Below are positions 1-6,445 of a stretch of DNA of 7,614 nucleotides, piece by piece. The stretch's first letter is position 1, and every line of letters begins with the position of its first letter. The translations under genes and the position numbers were made by a program. The DNA comes from Acidobacteriaceae bacterium UBA1795. Lineage in GTDB: Bacteria > Acidobacteriota > Terriglobia > Terriglobales > Acidobacteriaceae. The notes under the pieces are model-generated. The model was given only the letters and a program-made list of their open reading frames with translations, was not told where the DNA came from and did not search any database. The stretch is taken from NCBI GenBank assembly GCA_002314435.1, contig DCFV01000137.1:1-7614 (forward strand). The letters run 5' to 3'.

Positions 1-1659
1 GCACTGGCCGACGCAAAGAAGCTGGGCGCCCTGGAGGCCGAACTGGCGGCGCAGGGCACGGCGGCGCCGCTGTTCCGCTTTAGCGTGGATCAGGATGACA
101 AGGACTCCTCCAGGCAAATCGCGCAGATTGGTCAGGCTGGTCTCTCTCTGCCCGACCGCGACTACTACCTCGTGGAGCACTTCGCACCGGTGCGCAAACA
201 GTATGTGGAACACGTGACCAGGATGTTCGTGCTGGCGGGCGACACGCCGCAGCAGGCCGCCCAAGAAGCCGATGCCGTGCTGACCATCGAGACCGCTCTA
301 GCCAAGGCCTCCATGCCGCGCACGGAAATGCGCAATCCGGACAACGTCTACCACATCTACAAGCTCGCCGACTTTGAGCAGCTCGCGCCGGACTTCGACT
401 TCGCGGCCTACTTCAAGGCCATCGAAGTCGGCCGCTTTGAGACCCTGAATGTCGCCACGCCCGACTTCTTCAAGACACTCAACGGGCTCATCGCCTCAGA
501 ACCAGTAAGTGCATGGAAGTCCTACTTTCGCTGGCACGTACTGCACGCCTCGGCCAGCAACCTGCCCAAGGCTTTCTTCGACGAGAACTTCGCTTTCTTC
601 GGCCGCACCCTCGCCGGGCAGAAGGAGCCAACGCCGCGCTGGAAGCAGTGCACCGCAATCGCTGACCGCGCCCTGGGCGAAGCCGTTGGCCAGGACTGGG
701 TGAAGGAGAACTTCCCGCCCGCGGCCAAGGCCAGCATGGACAAGCTGGTGGCGGCGCTCGACAAGTCGCTCGGCGACGACATCAAGACTCTGCCCTGGAT
801 GAGCGACGAGACCAAAAAGGCCGCCGAAGCCAAGCTGGCCGCCTTCCGCAACAAGATCGGCTACCCCGAGCACTGGCGCAGATACACCGCCCTCGAGGTC
901 AAGCGCGACGACCTGATCGGCAACCTGAAGCGCAGCGCCGTGTTTGAACGCAACTGGAATCTCGGCCATCTGGGCAAGCCCGTGGACGAGAAGGAGTGGG
1001 GCATGACGCCGCCCACCGTCAACGCGTACTACAACCCCTCAATGAACGACATCAACTTCCCGGCCGGAATCCTGCAGCCACCCTTCTTCGACCCCTCCAT
1101 CGATCCGGCAGTCAACTTTGGCGGCATCGGCGTGGTCATCGGCCATGAAATGACCCACGGCTTCGACGATCAGGGCTCCAAGTACGACGGGCAGGGCAAC
1201 CTGCGCGAGTGGCAGACTGCCGCGGATCGCAAGGCTTTTGAGGAACGCACCGGCTGCGTGGCCGACGAGTACAGCGGCTTTGAGGCCGCGCCGGCCCACG
1301 ACGGCCAGCCCCAGCAGAATCTCAACGGCCGTCTCACCCTGGGCGAAAACACCGCCGACAACGGCGGCCTGCGCATTGCCTACATGGCCCTGGAGGACAC
1401 GCTCAAGGCCGAGGGCAAGACGTTGGACGACAAGATCGACGGCTACACCGAATCGCAGCGCTATTTCCTGGGCTTTGCCCAGGTGTGGTGCCAGAACCAG
1501 TCCGAGGCGATCGCACGGCAAATGGCTCTGGTCGATCCGCACTCGCCCGGCCGCTGGCGCGTAAACGGCAGCGTGCAGAACTTCGACGAGTTCGGCAAGG
1601 CCTTCGGGTGCAAGGTGGGCCAGCCAATGATGCCGCTCAAGTCCTGCCGCGTGTGGTAG
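1..1659 (+). CDS. M13 family zinc metallopeptidase (neprilysin/PepO-like), 5'-truncated
   Basis: This is the C-terminal 552 residues of an M13 endopeptidase. Family members are usually about 650-700 residues, so the signal peptide and roughly the first 120 residues lie left of the window. The frame is open from base 1, so the GTG at 85 is internal. Seen: the substrate-binding NAYYNP motif (codons from 1021), the zinc and catalytic motif HEMTH (1144-1158, both His as ligands and Glu as general base), and GENTADNGG (from 1342), whose Glu at 1345 is the third zinc ligand and whose Asp at 1357 orients the active site. The protein ends in the family's typical CRVW. Cysteines in CVADEYSG, WCQNQS, FGCKVG and SCRVW match positions that form disulfides in the family, fitting a protein outside the cytoplasm. 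M13 enzymes cleave short peptides, typically on the N-side of hydrophobic residues. The exact substrate is unknown. No active-site residue is missing in the visible part. Confidence 0.96.
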   Translation, partial: ALADAKKLGALEAELAAQGTAAPLFRFSVDQDDKDSSRQIAQIGQAGLSLPDRDYYLVEHFAPVRKQYVEHVTRMFVLAGDTPQQAAQEADAVLTIETALAKASMPRTEMRNPDNVYHIYKLADFEQLAPDFDFAAYFKAIEVGRFETLNVATPDFFKTLNGLIASEPVSAWKSYFRWHVLHASASNLPKAFFDENFAFFGRTLAGQKEPTPRWKQCTAIADRALGEAVGQDWVKENFPPAAKASMDKLVAALDKSLGDDIKTLPWMSDETKKAAEAKLAAFRNKIGYPEHWRRYTALEVKRDDLIGNLKRSAVFERNWNLGHLGKPVDEKEWGMTPPTVNAYYNPSMNDINFPAGILQPPFFDPSIDPAVNFGGIGVVIGHEMTHGFDDQGSKYDGQGNLREWQTAADRKAFEERTGCVADEYSGFEAAPAHDGQPQQNLNGRLTLGENTADNGGLRIAYMALEDTLKAEGKTLDDKIDGYTESQRYFLGFAQVWCQNQSEAIARQMALVDPHSPGRWRVNGSVQNFDEFGKAFGCKVGQPMMPLKSCRVW

Positions 1660-1685
1660 GCGGAACCACCGGAACGTCCGGCACG

Positions 1686-1715
1686 GGGCGGGACACGCAA
1701 AGCAGCCTCCCGCCC
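1686..1715 (+). terminator. Possible hairpin terminator of the M13 peptidase gene
   Basis: A perfect 8-bp GC-rich inverted repeat, GGGCGGGA (1686-1693) and TCCCGCCC (1708-1715), starts 27 nt after the peptidase stop codon with a 14-nt loop. No T-tract follows, so it is not a canonical intrinsic terminator. It could be a U-less terminator or an RNA 3'-end stabiliser. Confidence 0.35.
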
Positions 1716-1755
1716 GCCCCAAGCCGCTTGCATCCCACATTTTCCACCCGCTCCA

Positions 1756-1795
1756 GGTTGACCTTTGCTCATTTCGAGCCGTCCAACGGTCAACC
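1756..1795. repeat. Spaced inverted repeat GGTTGACC / GGTCAACC
   Basis: GGTTGACC at 1756-1763 and its exact reverse complement GGTCAACC at 1788-1795 are separated by 24 nt, so the half-sites are 32 bp apart centre to centre, about three helical turns. This geometry would suit two operator half-sites on one DNA face, or a long-loop hairpin in RNA. No regulator is identified. Confidence 0.4.
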
Positions 1796-1908
1796 GCTAC
1801 AGAAAGACCCTCTCTCCCGCAACTAGCATGAATTGCGCGCCCTGCGGGCGTAAATATCATCTGAAGCGGCGCACGGCTCCCGGCGCGATGAGGAAACCGG
1901 GACGAAGC

Positions 1909-1938
1909 TAGGCACAACCTGCCCTGGCCTTTTACAAT
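1909..1938 (+). promoter_or_regulatory. Candidate sigma70-type promoter for gene A
   Basis: TACAAT at 1933-1938 is a good -10 element (5 of 6 to TATAAT). TAGGCA at 1909-1914 matches 4 of 6 bases of TTGACA with an 18-nt spacer. A start near 1945 would leave a leader of about 77 nt before the ATG at 2022. The inverted repeat GCAGCAG/CTGCTGC (1939-1972) overlaps the predicted start point. The assignment rests on consensus matching only. Confidence 0.3.
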
Positions 1939-2011
1939 GCAGCAGGGACTCATCCCAACCCAGCTCTGCTGCGGAACGCACAAACTTGGCGGCGCACGCC
2001 GGACCAGGATG

Positions 2012-2016
2012 AAGGA
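2012..2016 (+). promoter_or_regulatory. Ribosome binding site of gene A
   Basis: AAGGA lies 5 nt upstream of the ATG at 2022. The same element and spacing recur before gene C (4879-4883) and, as AAAGA, before gene B (3565-3569), which supports all three start choices. Confidence 0.8.
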
Positions 2017-2021
2017 ATCGC

Positions 2022-3395
2022 ATGAGGTTTACGAAATTCGGCAAGGCATTTCTGATGAGCGCCCTCTCTGCTGGCGTCATTTTCGGTCTTACGTCTTGCG
2101 TCCAAAGTTATACGGTCGGCTACCTGTACGTCACAGGAACAAATTCCGCAACGACAAGCGGTAACAACGGAATCATCAGCGGCTTCAAGATCGAACACAA
2201 TAAGGGAAAGCTGACCTCGATTCCAGGCCTGCCAATCTCCACCGGCGGCTCCAACCCGGTTCGCGCACTGCTGCTCACTGGCAGCCGCTTCGTCTATGTG
2301 CTGAACAAGGGCGTCAATTCCGCCGGTACTGCCGACTGCAGCACCGCGGATCCATGCTCCGGCTCCAATATCACCATCTTCTCCGTCGGCGGCAATGGCG
2401 TCCTCGCCTCGCAGGGAGTCGCCTACTATCCGCAGGGCAAGAACCCGATGCGGATGTTTACTGACAGTTCAGGCAGCTACCTCTACGTGCTCGATCACGA
2501 CTCGCCGGACAACTACGCCGGCAGCTATAACGCCGCCACCAACGGCTGCACCCTGGCCCTTGGTTCGGGCGTGGCGACCTGCGGCGACATCTCGGTCTTC
2601 AAGATCGACGCCGACACGGGACGCTTGAGCACGGTTGTCAATGCGCAGGTCACCTCGGCGACCGGTTCGGCACTGTCGTATTTCCCGGTGCCCGCCGATC
2701 CCATCGACGTCGCTCTGTCGTCCGCCTATGTGCTCACGCTCAGCGGCACACCCACCAGCGGCGACTCAGTTTTCCCGTACACCTTCAATGCCTCGACCGG
2801 CCAGCTGACCATCAACTCCAACGGCTCCCAGTCGCTGGGCATCTCCGCAGCGACGGCCCTCGTGGCCACTTCGTCCTACGTGTACGTGCTGGACAACGAA
2901 ACAACCAGCTCGACCATCAACGGAACCACCACCACAGCGCCCAGCGGTATCCTGATCTACACCACCGGCACCGGCGGCGCCCTTTCGCTGCTGTCTGGCG
3001 GTGTAATCCCCGGCGACAGCACGCTCTCCAACCCGCTTTGGCTCGTTCTCGAAAGCAAGGGCAAGTGGGCGTACGTGGCCTATGCCGGAAGCAACAACAC
3101 CAGCAGCGGCACGCAGCAGAGTGGCACTGCCGGCTTTGTGATCGATACTTCGACTCACCTGCTCACACCGGAGATCTCTGGCAGCCCTTGGGGCACCGGA
3201 GCAAGTCCGGCCTGTCTGATCGAAGATCCTTCGCACCAGTTCTTCTACACTGCCAACTCCAGCGATTCAACGGTGACCGGACGGGCGCTGAACACCGAGG
3301 CCGGCGTGCTGGACAACCTGCCCGGCAACGCCAACAAGGCCTATCCTCTGCAGGGTCCTGCCACCTGGTGCATTACCAGCGGGCGCACCAGCTAG
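2022..3395 (+). CDS. YVTN/lactonase-like beta-propeller lipoprotein (tandem paralog A)
   Basis: A 457-residue predicted lipoprotein. Residues 1-25 form a signal peptide (basic MRFTKFGK, then a hydrophobic core) ending in lipobox LTSC with the lipidated Cys at 26 (codon 2097). The +2 residue is Val, so the E. coli inner-membrane retention signal (Asp) is absent. The rest is a repeat protein with seven recurring hydrophobic strand motifs of YVTN type: GYLYVTG, RFVYVLNK, SYLYVLDHD, SAYVLTL, SYVYVLDN, KWAYVAYAG and QFFYTANSS, each followed by an xxxF/Yxx strand and a turn. This fits a seven-bladed propeller of the lactonase/YVTN superfamily. Long Thr/Ser/Asn-rich loops occur, and two blades carry Cys pairs (C106/C112 in a CSTADPCSGS loop, and NGC...ATC in the next blade) that could form disulfides. 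It is the most divergent of the three neighbours and the only one with a Cys near its C-terminus (TWCITSG). No catalytic residues can be assigned. Binding, scaffolding or enzymatic roles are all possible. Confidence 0.9.
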   Translation: MRFTKFGKAFLMSALSAGVIFGLTSCVQSYTVGYLYVTGTNSATTSGNNGIISGFKIEHNKGKLTSIPGLPISTGGSNPVRALLLTGSRFVYVLNKGVNSAGTADCSTADPCSGSNITIFSVGGNGVLASQGVAYYPQGKNPMRMFTDSSGSYLYVLDHDSPDNYAGSYNAATNGCTLALGSGVATCGDISVFKIDADTGRLSTVVNAQVTSATGSALSYFPVPADPIDVALSSAYVLTLSGTPTSGDSVFPYTFNASTGQLTINSNGSQSLGISAATALVATSSYVYVLDNETTSSTINGTTTTAPSGILIYTTGTGGALSLLSGGVIPGDSTLSNPLWLVLESKGKWAYVAYAGSNNTSSGTQQSGTAGFVIDTSTHLLTPEISGSPWGTGASPACLIEDPSHQFFYTANSSDSTVTGRALNTEAGVLDNLPGNANKAYPLQGPATWCITSGRTS

Positions 3396-3414
3396 AGCGT
3401 GCCAGCTTCACCCG

Positions 3415-3445
3415 GCGGAAGCGCGGCCAGACGGCCCGCTTCCGC
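3415..3445 (+). terminator. Strong GC hairpin after gene A, possible terminator or attenuator
   Basis: GCGGAAGCG (3415-3423) pairs perfectly with CGCTTCCGC (3437-3445). Inside, GGCC (3425-3428) pairs with GGCC (3433-3436) around an AGAC loop, giving 13 bp with one bulged C. It starts 19 nt after the stop of A. A second hairpin, GCTCCG/CGGAGC (3450-3469), follows at once. No T-tract is present, so termination is uncertain. The pair may reduce read-through into gene B or stabilise the 3' end of the A transcript. Confidence 0.5.
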
Positions 3446-3564
3446 TTCGGCTCCGGACCGTTTCGGAGCTTCAGGGCTCACCACTTGCATGTCGTATGGG
3501 TGTGAGCCGCTTGCAGTGCGATATTCAAACCGGGATTCCGGGCCGCAGTCAGGGGCCGACAACG

Positions 3565-3569
3565 AAAGA
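3565..3569 (+). promoter_or_regulatory. Weakened ribosome binding site that decides the start of gene B
   Basis: AAAGA sits 5 nt before the ATG at 3575, at the same place where A and C carry AAGGA. An alternative ATG at 3569 overlaps this element and would have no ribosome binding site of its own. The changed base predicts weaker initiation for B than for A and C. Confidence 0.6.
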
Positions 3570-3574
3570 TGCGC

Positions 3575-4768
3575 ATGACGTTCAACAGATCGAGCCAGCT
3601 GTTGCTGGTCTCCGCGGCCAGCCTACTGGCGGCAGGACTTCTGAGTGCCTGCGGCACGCTCACCGTCGATTTTGTCTATGTAACCAGTGCCCTGGCGGCC
3701 GGCTCCAACAGCTACGGAGAGATCGACGTATTTGAAGTTAACTCCGAGTCGGGCAAGATGCGCACCATTCCCACCTCCCCATTCCTGTCCGAGGGACGGA
3801 ATCCGGTGGCTGAGGCCGTGTCGCCGGACAACACCAGCCTGTTTGTTGTGAATAAGGACGACAACACCATCGTCCGTTTCATCATCGGTAACGACGGCAA
3901 GCTCTACCCGAATCAGACGGTCAACACTCCGGGCATCTACCCCATGGGAGTGGCAGCCGCCGGTTCCCACGTATTTGTGGCGGACAAGTACCAGCCGCTG
4001 CCAACCTGCTCTAACGCGGCGCCTTGCTCGGGCTCCCTTGGGGTCTTCCCATTGGCCTCTGACGATACGCTGGGCACAGAAGTCAGCAACAGCGCGGTGG
4101 GCGGCAATTACTGGCCACTGACGCTCCCCACCAATTCCAGCCACGTGATCGCCCCGACCGCCATCACCACCTCATCCAGCGGCGCGTATGTCTACGTCAC
4201 CGCGTATGACACTACCTCCGGCGGCGGCTACATCTTTGGTTTCTCGGTCGGCTCCGACGGCACTTTGACTGCGCTCAACGGATCGCCCTGGGCTGCCGGC
4301 ACCAAGCCCTCCGGCCTGGCGGCTTCGCCTGACGGCGCTTATCTCTACGTGACCGATTCCTCGACGGCCAGCGTTCTGGCCTACTCAATCTCGAGCGGCG
4401 TACTGACGCCGGTCTCCGGCAGCCCCTTCGCTGCGGGCAACGGGCCCTCCGCCGTAGTGGTGGACTCGACCGGCAAGTACGTCTACGTGACCAACGCAAC
4501 TGATTCGAATCTGATGGCCTACTCGGCGTCCAACGGCGTGCTCACCTCGCTCGGCTCCTACATTACGGGCAGCCAGCCGGTGGCCGTTGGCATCGATCCC
4601 TCGCTGAACCAGTATCTTTACACGGTGAATTATCTGGGCGCGTCGGTCAACGGATTCCAGATCAACTCTTCGACCGGCGCTCTGGTGAACTCGCAGTACT
4701 CGCCGTACGGAACCAACTCGCAGCCCACGGCAGTCGCGGCAATTCCGCACGGGTCGTCAAAAAAGTAG
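3575..4768 (+). CDS. YVTN/lactonase-like beta-propeller lipoprotein (tandem paralog B)
   Basis: A 397-residue predicted lipoprotein starting at the ATG of MTFNRSSQ. This start rather than the ATG at 3569 keeps the ribosome-site spacing of its paralogs and puts the lipidated Cys at residue 26 (lipobox LSAC), exactly as in A and C. The +2 residue is Gly. Seven propeller blades are visible from the strands DFVYVTS, SLFVVNK, HVFVADK, AYVYVTAYD, AYLYVTDSS, KYVYVTNA and QYLYTVNY. A final QPTAVAAIPHG strand would close the ring with the first blade. Blades 4-7 carry the regular pattern of 'P-x-A/G-hydrophobic, DGxYLYVT, VxAYSI, GxLTP, SPF.AG'. Blade 3 contains a CSNAAPCSGS loop (C145, C151) resembling one in A. 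It lies 179 nt after A and 120 nt before C in the same direction. The function is unknown: lactonase-family similarity by itself does not show enzyme activity. Confidence 0.92.
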   Translation: MTFNRSSQLLLVSAASLLAAGLLSACGTLTVDFVYVTSALAAGSNSYGEIDVFEVNSESGKMRTIPTSPFLSEGRNPVAEAVSPDNTSLFVVNKDDNTIVRFIIGNDGKLYPNQTVNTPGIYPMGVAAAGSHVFVADKYQPLPTCSNAAPCSGSLGVFPLASDDTLGTEVSNSAVGGNYWPLTLPTNSSHVIAPTAITTSSSGAYVYVTAYDTTSGGGYIFGFSVGSDGTLTALNGSPWAAGTKPSGLAASPDGAYLYVTDSSTASVLAYSISSGVLTPVSGSPFAAGNGPSAVVVDSTGKYVYVTNATDSNLMAYSASNGVLTSLGSYITGSQPVAVGIDPSLNQYLYTVNYLGASVNGFQINSSTGALVNSQYSPYGTNSQPTAVAAIPHGSSKK

Positions 4769-4832
4769 CTGCCGGGAACGTCTCCGGTAACCTTGGAAGT
4801 ATCCCGGCAGGGTAAACAACGTGCCTGCCGGG
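4769..4832 (+). promoter_or_regulatory. Overlapping alternative hairpins between genes B and C
   Basis: CTGCCGGGA immediately follows the stop of B (4769-4777) and is perfectly complementary to TCCCGGCAG (4802-4810). A second copy of CTGCCGGG at 4825-4832 can pair with the same CCCGGCAG (4803-4810). The two hairpins are mutually exclusive, an arrangement like that of terminator/antiterminator or attenuator elements. Neither is followed by a T-tract, so the structure could equally stabilise RNA or be a small repeat remnant. The ribosome site of C lies 46 nt downstream. Confidence 0.45.
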
Positions 4833-4878
4833 CAACACAAACCGCAATCTCCGGGCTCGCTTTGATTGGCCCACGACG

Positions 4879-4883
4879 AAGGA
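4879..4883 (+). promoter_or_regulatory. Ribosome binding site that decides the start of gene C
   Basis: AAGGA lies 5 nt before the ATG at 4889, matching gene A. The frame is also open upstream to a TTG at 4793, but that start has no such site and would put 32 arginine-rich residues before an otherwise standard lipoprotein signal peptide. Confidence 0.8.
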
Positions 4884-4888
4884 AGCGC

Positions 4889-6103
4889 ATGAAGTTCAGC
4901 AAATTGAGCCAGCTCTTTCTGGTCTCTGCAATCGGCCTTCTAGTGGCCACCTTTCTGACCGCCTGCCAACTGGTGACGATTGACTATGTTTTCGTGGCCA
5001 GTTCCGCGGCAACCTCCACCAGCGCGAACGGGCAGATTGACACCTACGCGGTCGACTCCCAGTCTGGCGCATTGCGCACGGGTGCCGCCACCGTCTCCAG
5101 TGGAGGCGTGACCCCCATTGCGATTGCTGTCTCCCCCGATCACAACAACCTCTACGTTGCCAACGCCGGCGACAAGACGGTGGTTCACTTTGCCATTGCA
5201 TCGAACGGCGTGCTGACCCTCAAAGACACAGTCACCCTGAGCGATGCGCCTGCCGCTCTTGGCGTGGGCGGCTCGGGCAGCTACCTCTACGTCGTCTCCG
5301 GCACCACGACAGCTACCCTCAGCGAGTACGCGCTGTCGTCCGGCGCCATCGGCTCGTTGGTGGCGCAGGAAAACATGGTGGTTTCCGGCTCTGAGACCGA
5401 CGAGATGGTTCCAACCGGTGTGACCGTGCTGGCCAACGGCGATGCGGTCTACGCCACGGTCTACGACCTGTCGTCCTACAATCCAGGCGGCACCACCACC
5501 AGTTCCACGCATCCCGGCTGGGTATTCGGCTATGCCATCGGTACTGGCGGCGCACTGACCGCCACCGCCAATAGCCCCTACCAGGCCGGCGTCAAGCCGA
5601 CGGCCATTGCCTCCGACCCCACAAACCGCTTCGTCTATGTCACCGATTTCGCTTCGAACCAGCTGATCGGCTTCAACATCACGTCGAGCACCACGTTGAG
5701 CTTCATGCTCAGCGGCCCGTTCAAGACCGCCAGTGAACCTCAGGCACTGGCCATTGATCCGCGCGGCAAGTTCTTGTACGTCGCCAACGCGCTCAGCTCC
5801 ACGGTCTCTGCCTACGTTATCGACCTGACTACAGGCATTCCGAGCTCCGCCGTGAGCCCTACGGGCAGCGCCTCAAACAGCACGGACACGCAGCCGATGG
5901 CAATCGCGGTTGACCCAGCGCTGGGACGCTTCGTCTACACGGCCAACTACCTCGGCAACTCGGTATCCGGCTTCCGCCTCGATCCGACCGCCGGCACCCT
6001 GGCACCGACGCAAACGACGCCGTATCCGTCTGACTCCAGGCCGACCGCGATCGTGATCGTGCCCCACGGCAACCACTCGGTGCAGGCAGTCAACTCCTAC
6101 TAA
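4889..6103 (+). CDS. YVTN/lactonase-like beta-propeller lipoprotein (tandem paralog C)
   Basis: A 404-residue predicted lipoprotein. The signal peptide MKFSKLSQLFLVSAIG... ends in lipobox LTAC with Cys at 26. It closely parallels that of B (shared SQL-LVSA core, also similar at the DNA level: gagccagct...ctggtctc). The +2 residue is Gln. Seven blades are marked by DYVFVAS, NLYVANAG, SYLYVVSG, AVYATVYD, FVYVTDFA, FLYVANAL and FVYTANYLG, and a terminal RPTAIVIVPHG strand can complete blade 1. Blade 7 is the part most like B (YTANYLGNSVSGF against YTVNYLGASVNGF). Unlike A and B it has no cysteine after the lipobox, so it lacks the Cys-pair loops. It is the last gene of the cluster, and an intrinsic terminator starts 23 nt after its stop. 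Expected location is the outer or inner membrane facing the periplasm or cell surface. The role is unknown. Confidence 0.93.
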   Translation: MKFSKLSQLFLVSAIGLLVATFLTACQLVTIDYVFVASSAATSTSANGQIDTYAVDSQSGALRTGAATVSSGGVTPIAIAVSPDHNNLYVANAGDKTVVHFAIASNGVLTLKDTVTLSDAPAALGVGGSGSYLYVVSGTTTATLSEYALSSGAIGSLVAQENMVVSGSETDEMVPTGVTVLANGDAVYATVYDLSSYNPGGTTTSSTHPGWVFGYAIGTGGALTATANSPYQAGVKPTAIASDPTNRFVYVTDFASNQLIGFNITSSTTLSFMLSGPFKTASEPQALAIDPRGKFLYVANALSSTVSAYVIDLTTGIPSSAVSPTGSASNSTDTQPMAIAVDPALGRFVYTANYLGNSVSGFRLDPTAGTLAPTQTTPYPSDSRPTAIVIVPHGNHSVQAVNSY

Positions 6104-6126
6104 ACTAAGCCTCTCCCGCAGTCCAA

Positions 6127-6159
6127 CAAAAAGCCCAGCCGCCAAGGCTGGGCTTTTTG
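6127..6159 (+). terminator. Intrinsic terminator of the propeller gene cluster
   Basis: A perfect GC stem GCCCAGCC (6133-6140) and GGCTGGGC (6146-6153) with a 5-nt loop GCCAA is flanked by AAAAA upstream and TTTTT downstream. It lies 23 nt after the stop of gene C. The A-tract extends the pairing to 14 bp and would allow it to act on the opposite strand too. Confidence 0.95.
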
Positions 6160-6445
6160 CTGCACGCAACCTCTGCCTGACTCTCCCCTGCACCGCCTCT
6201 CGCATTCCGCCCATAAGCATCACAAGCCGCTTGTCCCGCACCAGACCGGCACTTCTTCAGAATTCTTAAGAAGTTCGTCAGGACAATCCACTCCGACCAG
6301 GTCCACACTCGTCTCCAAGCACCCCGGCTCTGGATGCAGAATCCCTCCCCCAATCCTCGAGTGCGGCGTCCCCGGAGGCCAACTTGCGTTACCAACTGTT
6401 CCGCATCCCCATCGCCGCCCTCGCCGTACTGCGCCCCGCGCCGCC
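6160..6445. other. Non-coding stretch between the terminator and the TPR remnant
   Basis: I see no supportable gene here. Long readings on the minus strand are arginine/glycine-rich and have no ribosome site. The clearest element is the AT-rich near-palindrome at 6251-6274. The right-hand part (from about 6340) stays open in the frame that enters the TPR remnant and may be decayed 5' sequence of that gene, but I cannot recognise it. Confidence 0.55.
6251..6274. repeat. 24-bp AT-rich near-perfect palindrome
   Basis: The left half ACTTCTTCAGAA and right half TTCTTAAGAAGT are reverse complements in 11 of 12 pairs, with no spacer (centre 6262/6263). The single mismatch involves C6258 and T6267. 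Its base composition contrasts with the GC-rich surroundings. A dimeric-repressor operator is one reading, a recombination or integration site another. Neither is shown. Confidence 0.5.

Larger units (their letters stand above)
1660..2021. other. 362-nt intergenic region between the peptidase and propeller gene A
   Basis: I see no convincing gene here on either strand. It holds a GC-rich inverted repeat just after the peptidase stop (1686-1715), a spaced 8-bp inverted repeat GGTTGACC/GGTCAACC (1756-1795), a small CGCCC-TGC-GGGCG hairpin (1838-1850), a candidate promoter near 1909-1938, a 7-bp inverted repeat GCAGCAG/CTGCTGC (1939-1972) and the ribosome binding site of gene A. The size and content suggest that gene A is transcribed from its own promoter rather than as part of the peptidase unit. 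Confidence 0.7.

Noticed and set aside
1039..1983. A 314-codon open frame on the minus strand across the peptidase end and the following gap
   Set aside because: It lies opposite strongly supported M13 motifs (HEMTH, GENTAD, CRVW), has no recognisable domain, and is explained by GC-rich antisense readings.
3623..4144. Long minus-strand open frame opposite gene B (similar ones lie opposite A and C)
   Set aside because: These are shadows of the propeller genes with no ribosome sites or family motifs. Resemblances among them only mirror the paralogy of the sense strand.
4793..4888. TTG start giving gene C a 32-residue N-terminal extension
   Set aside because: The ATG at 4889 has a good AAGGA site, gives a standard lipoprotein signal peptide and matches both paralogs. 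The upstream codons overlap the hairpin region.
2022..6103. Naming the three propellers as 6-phosphogluconolactonases
   Set aside because: Only the fold-type repeats are visible. The proteins are predicted lipoproteins outside the cytoplasm and no catalytic residues can be assigned, so an enzymatic name would be unsupported.
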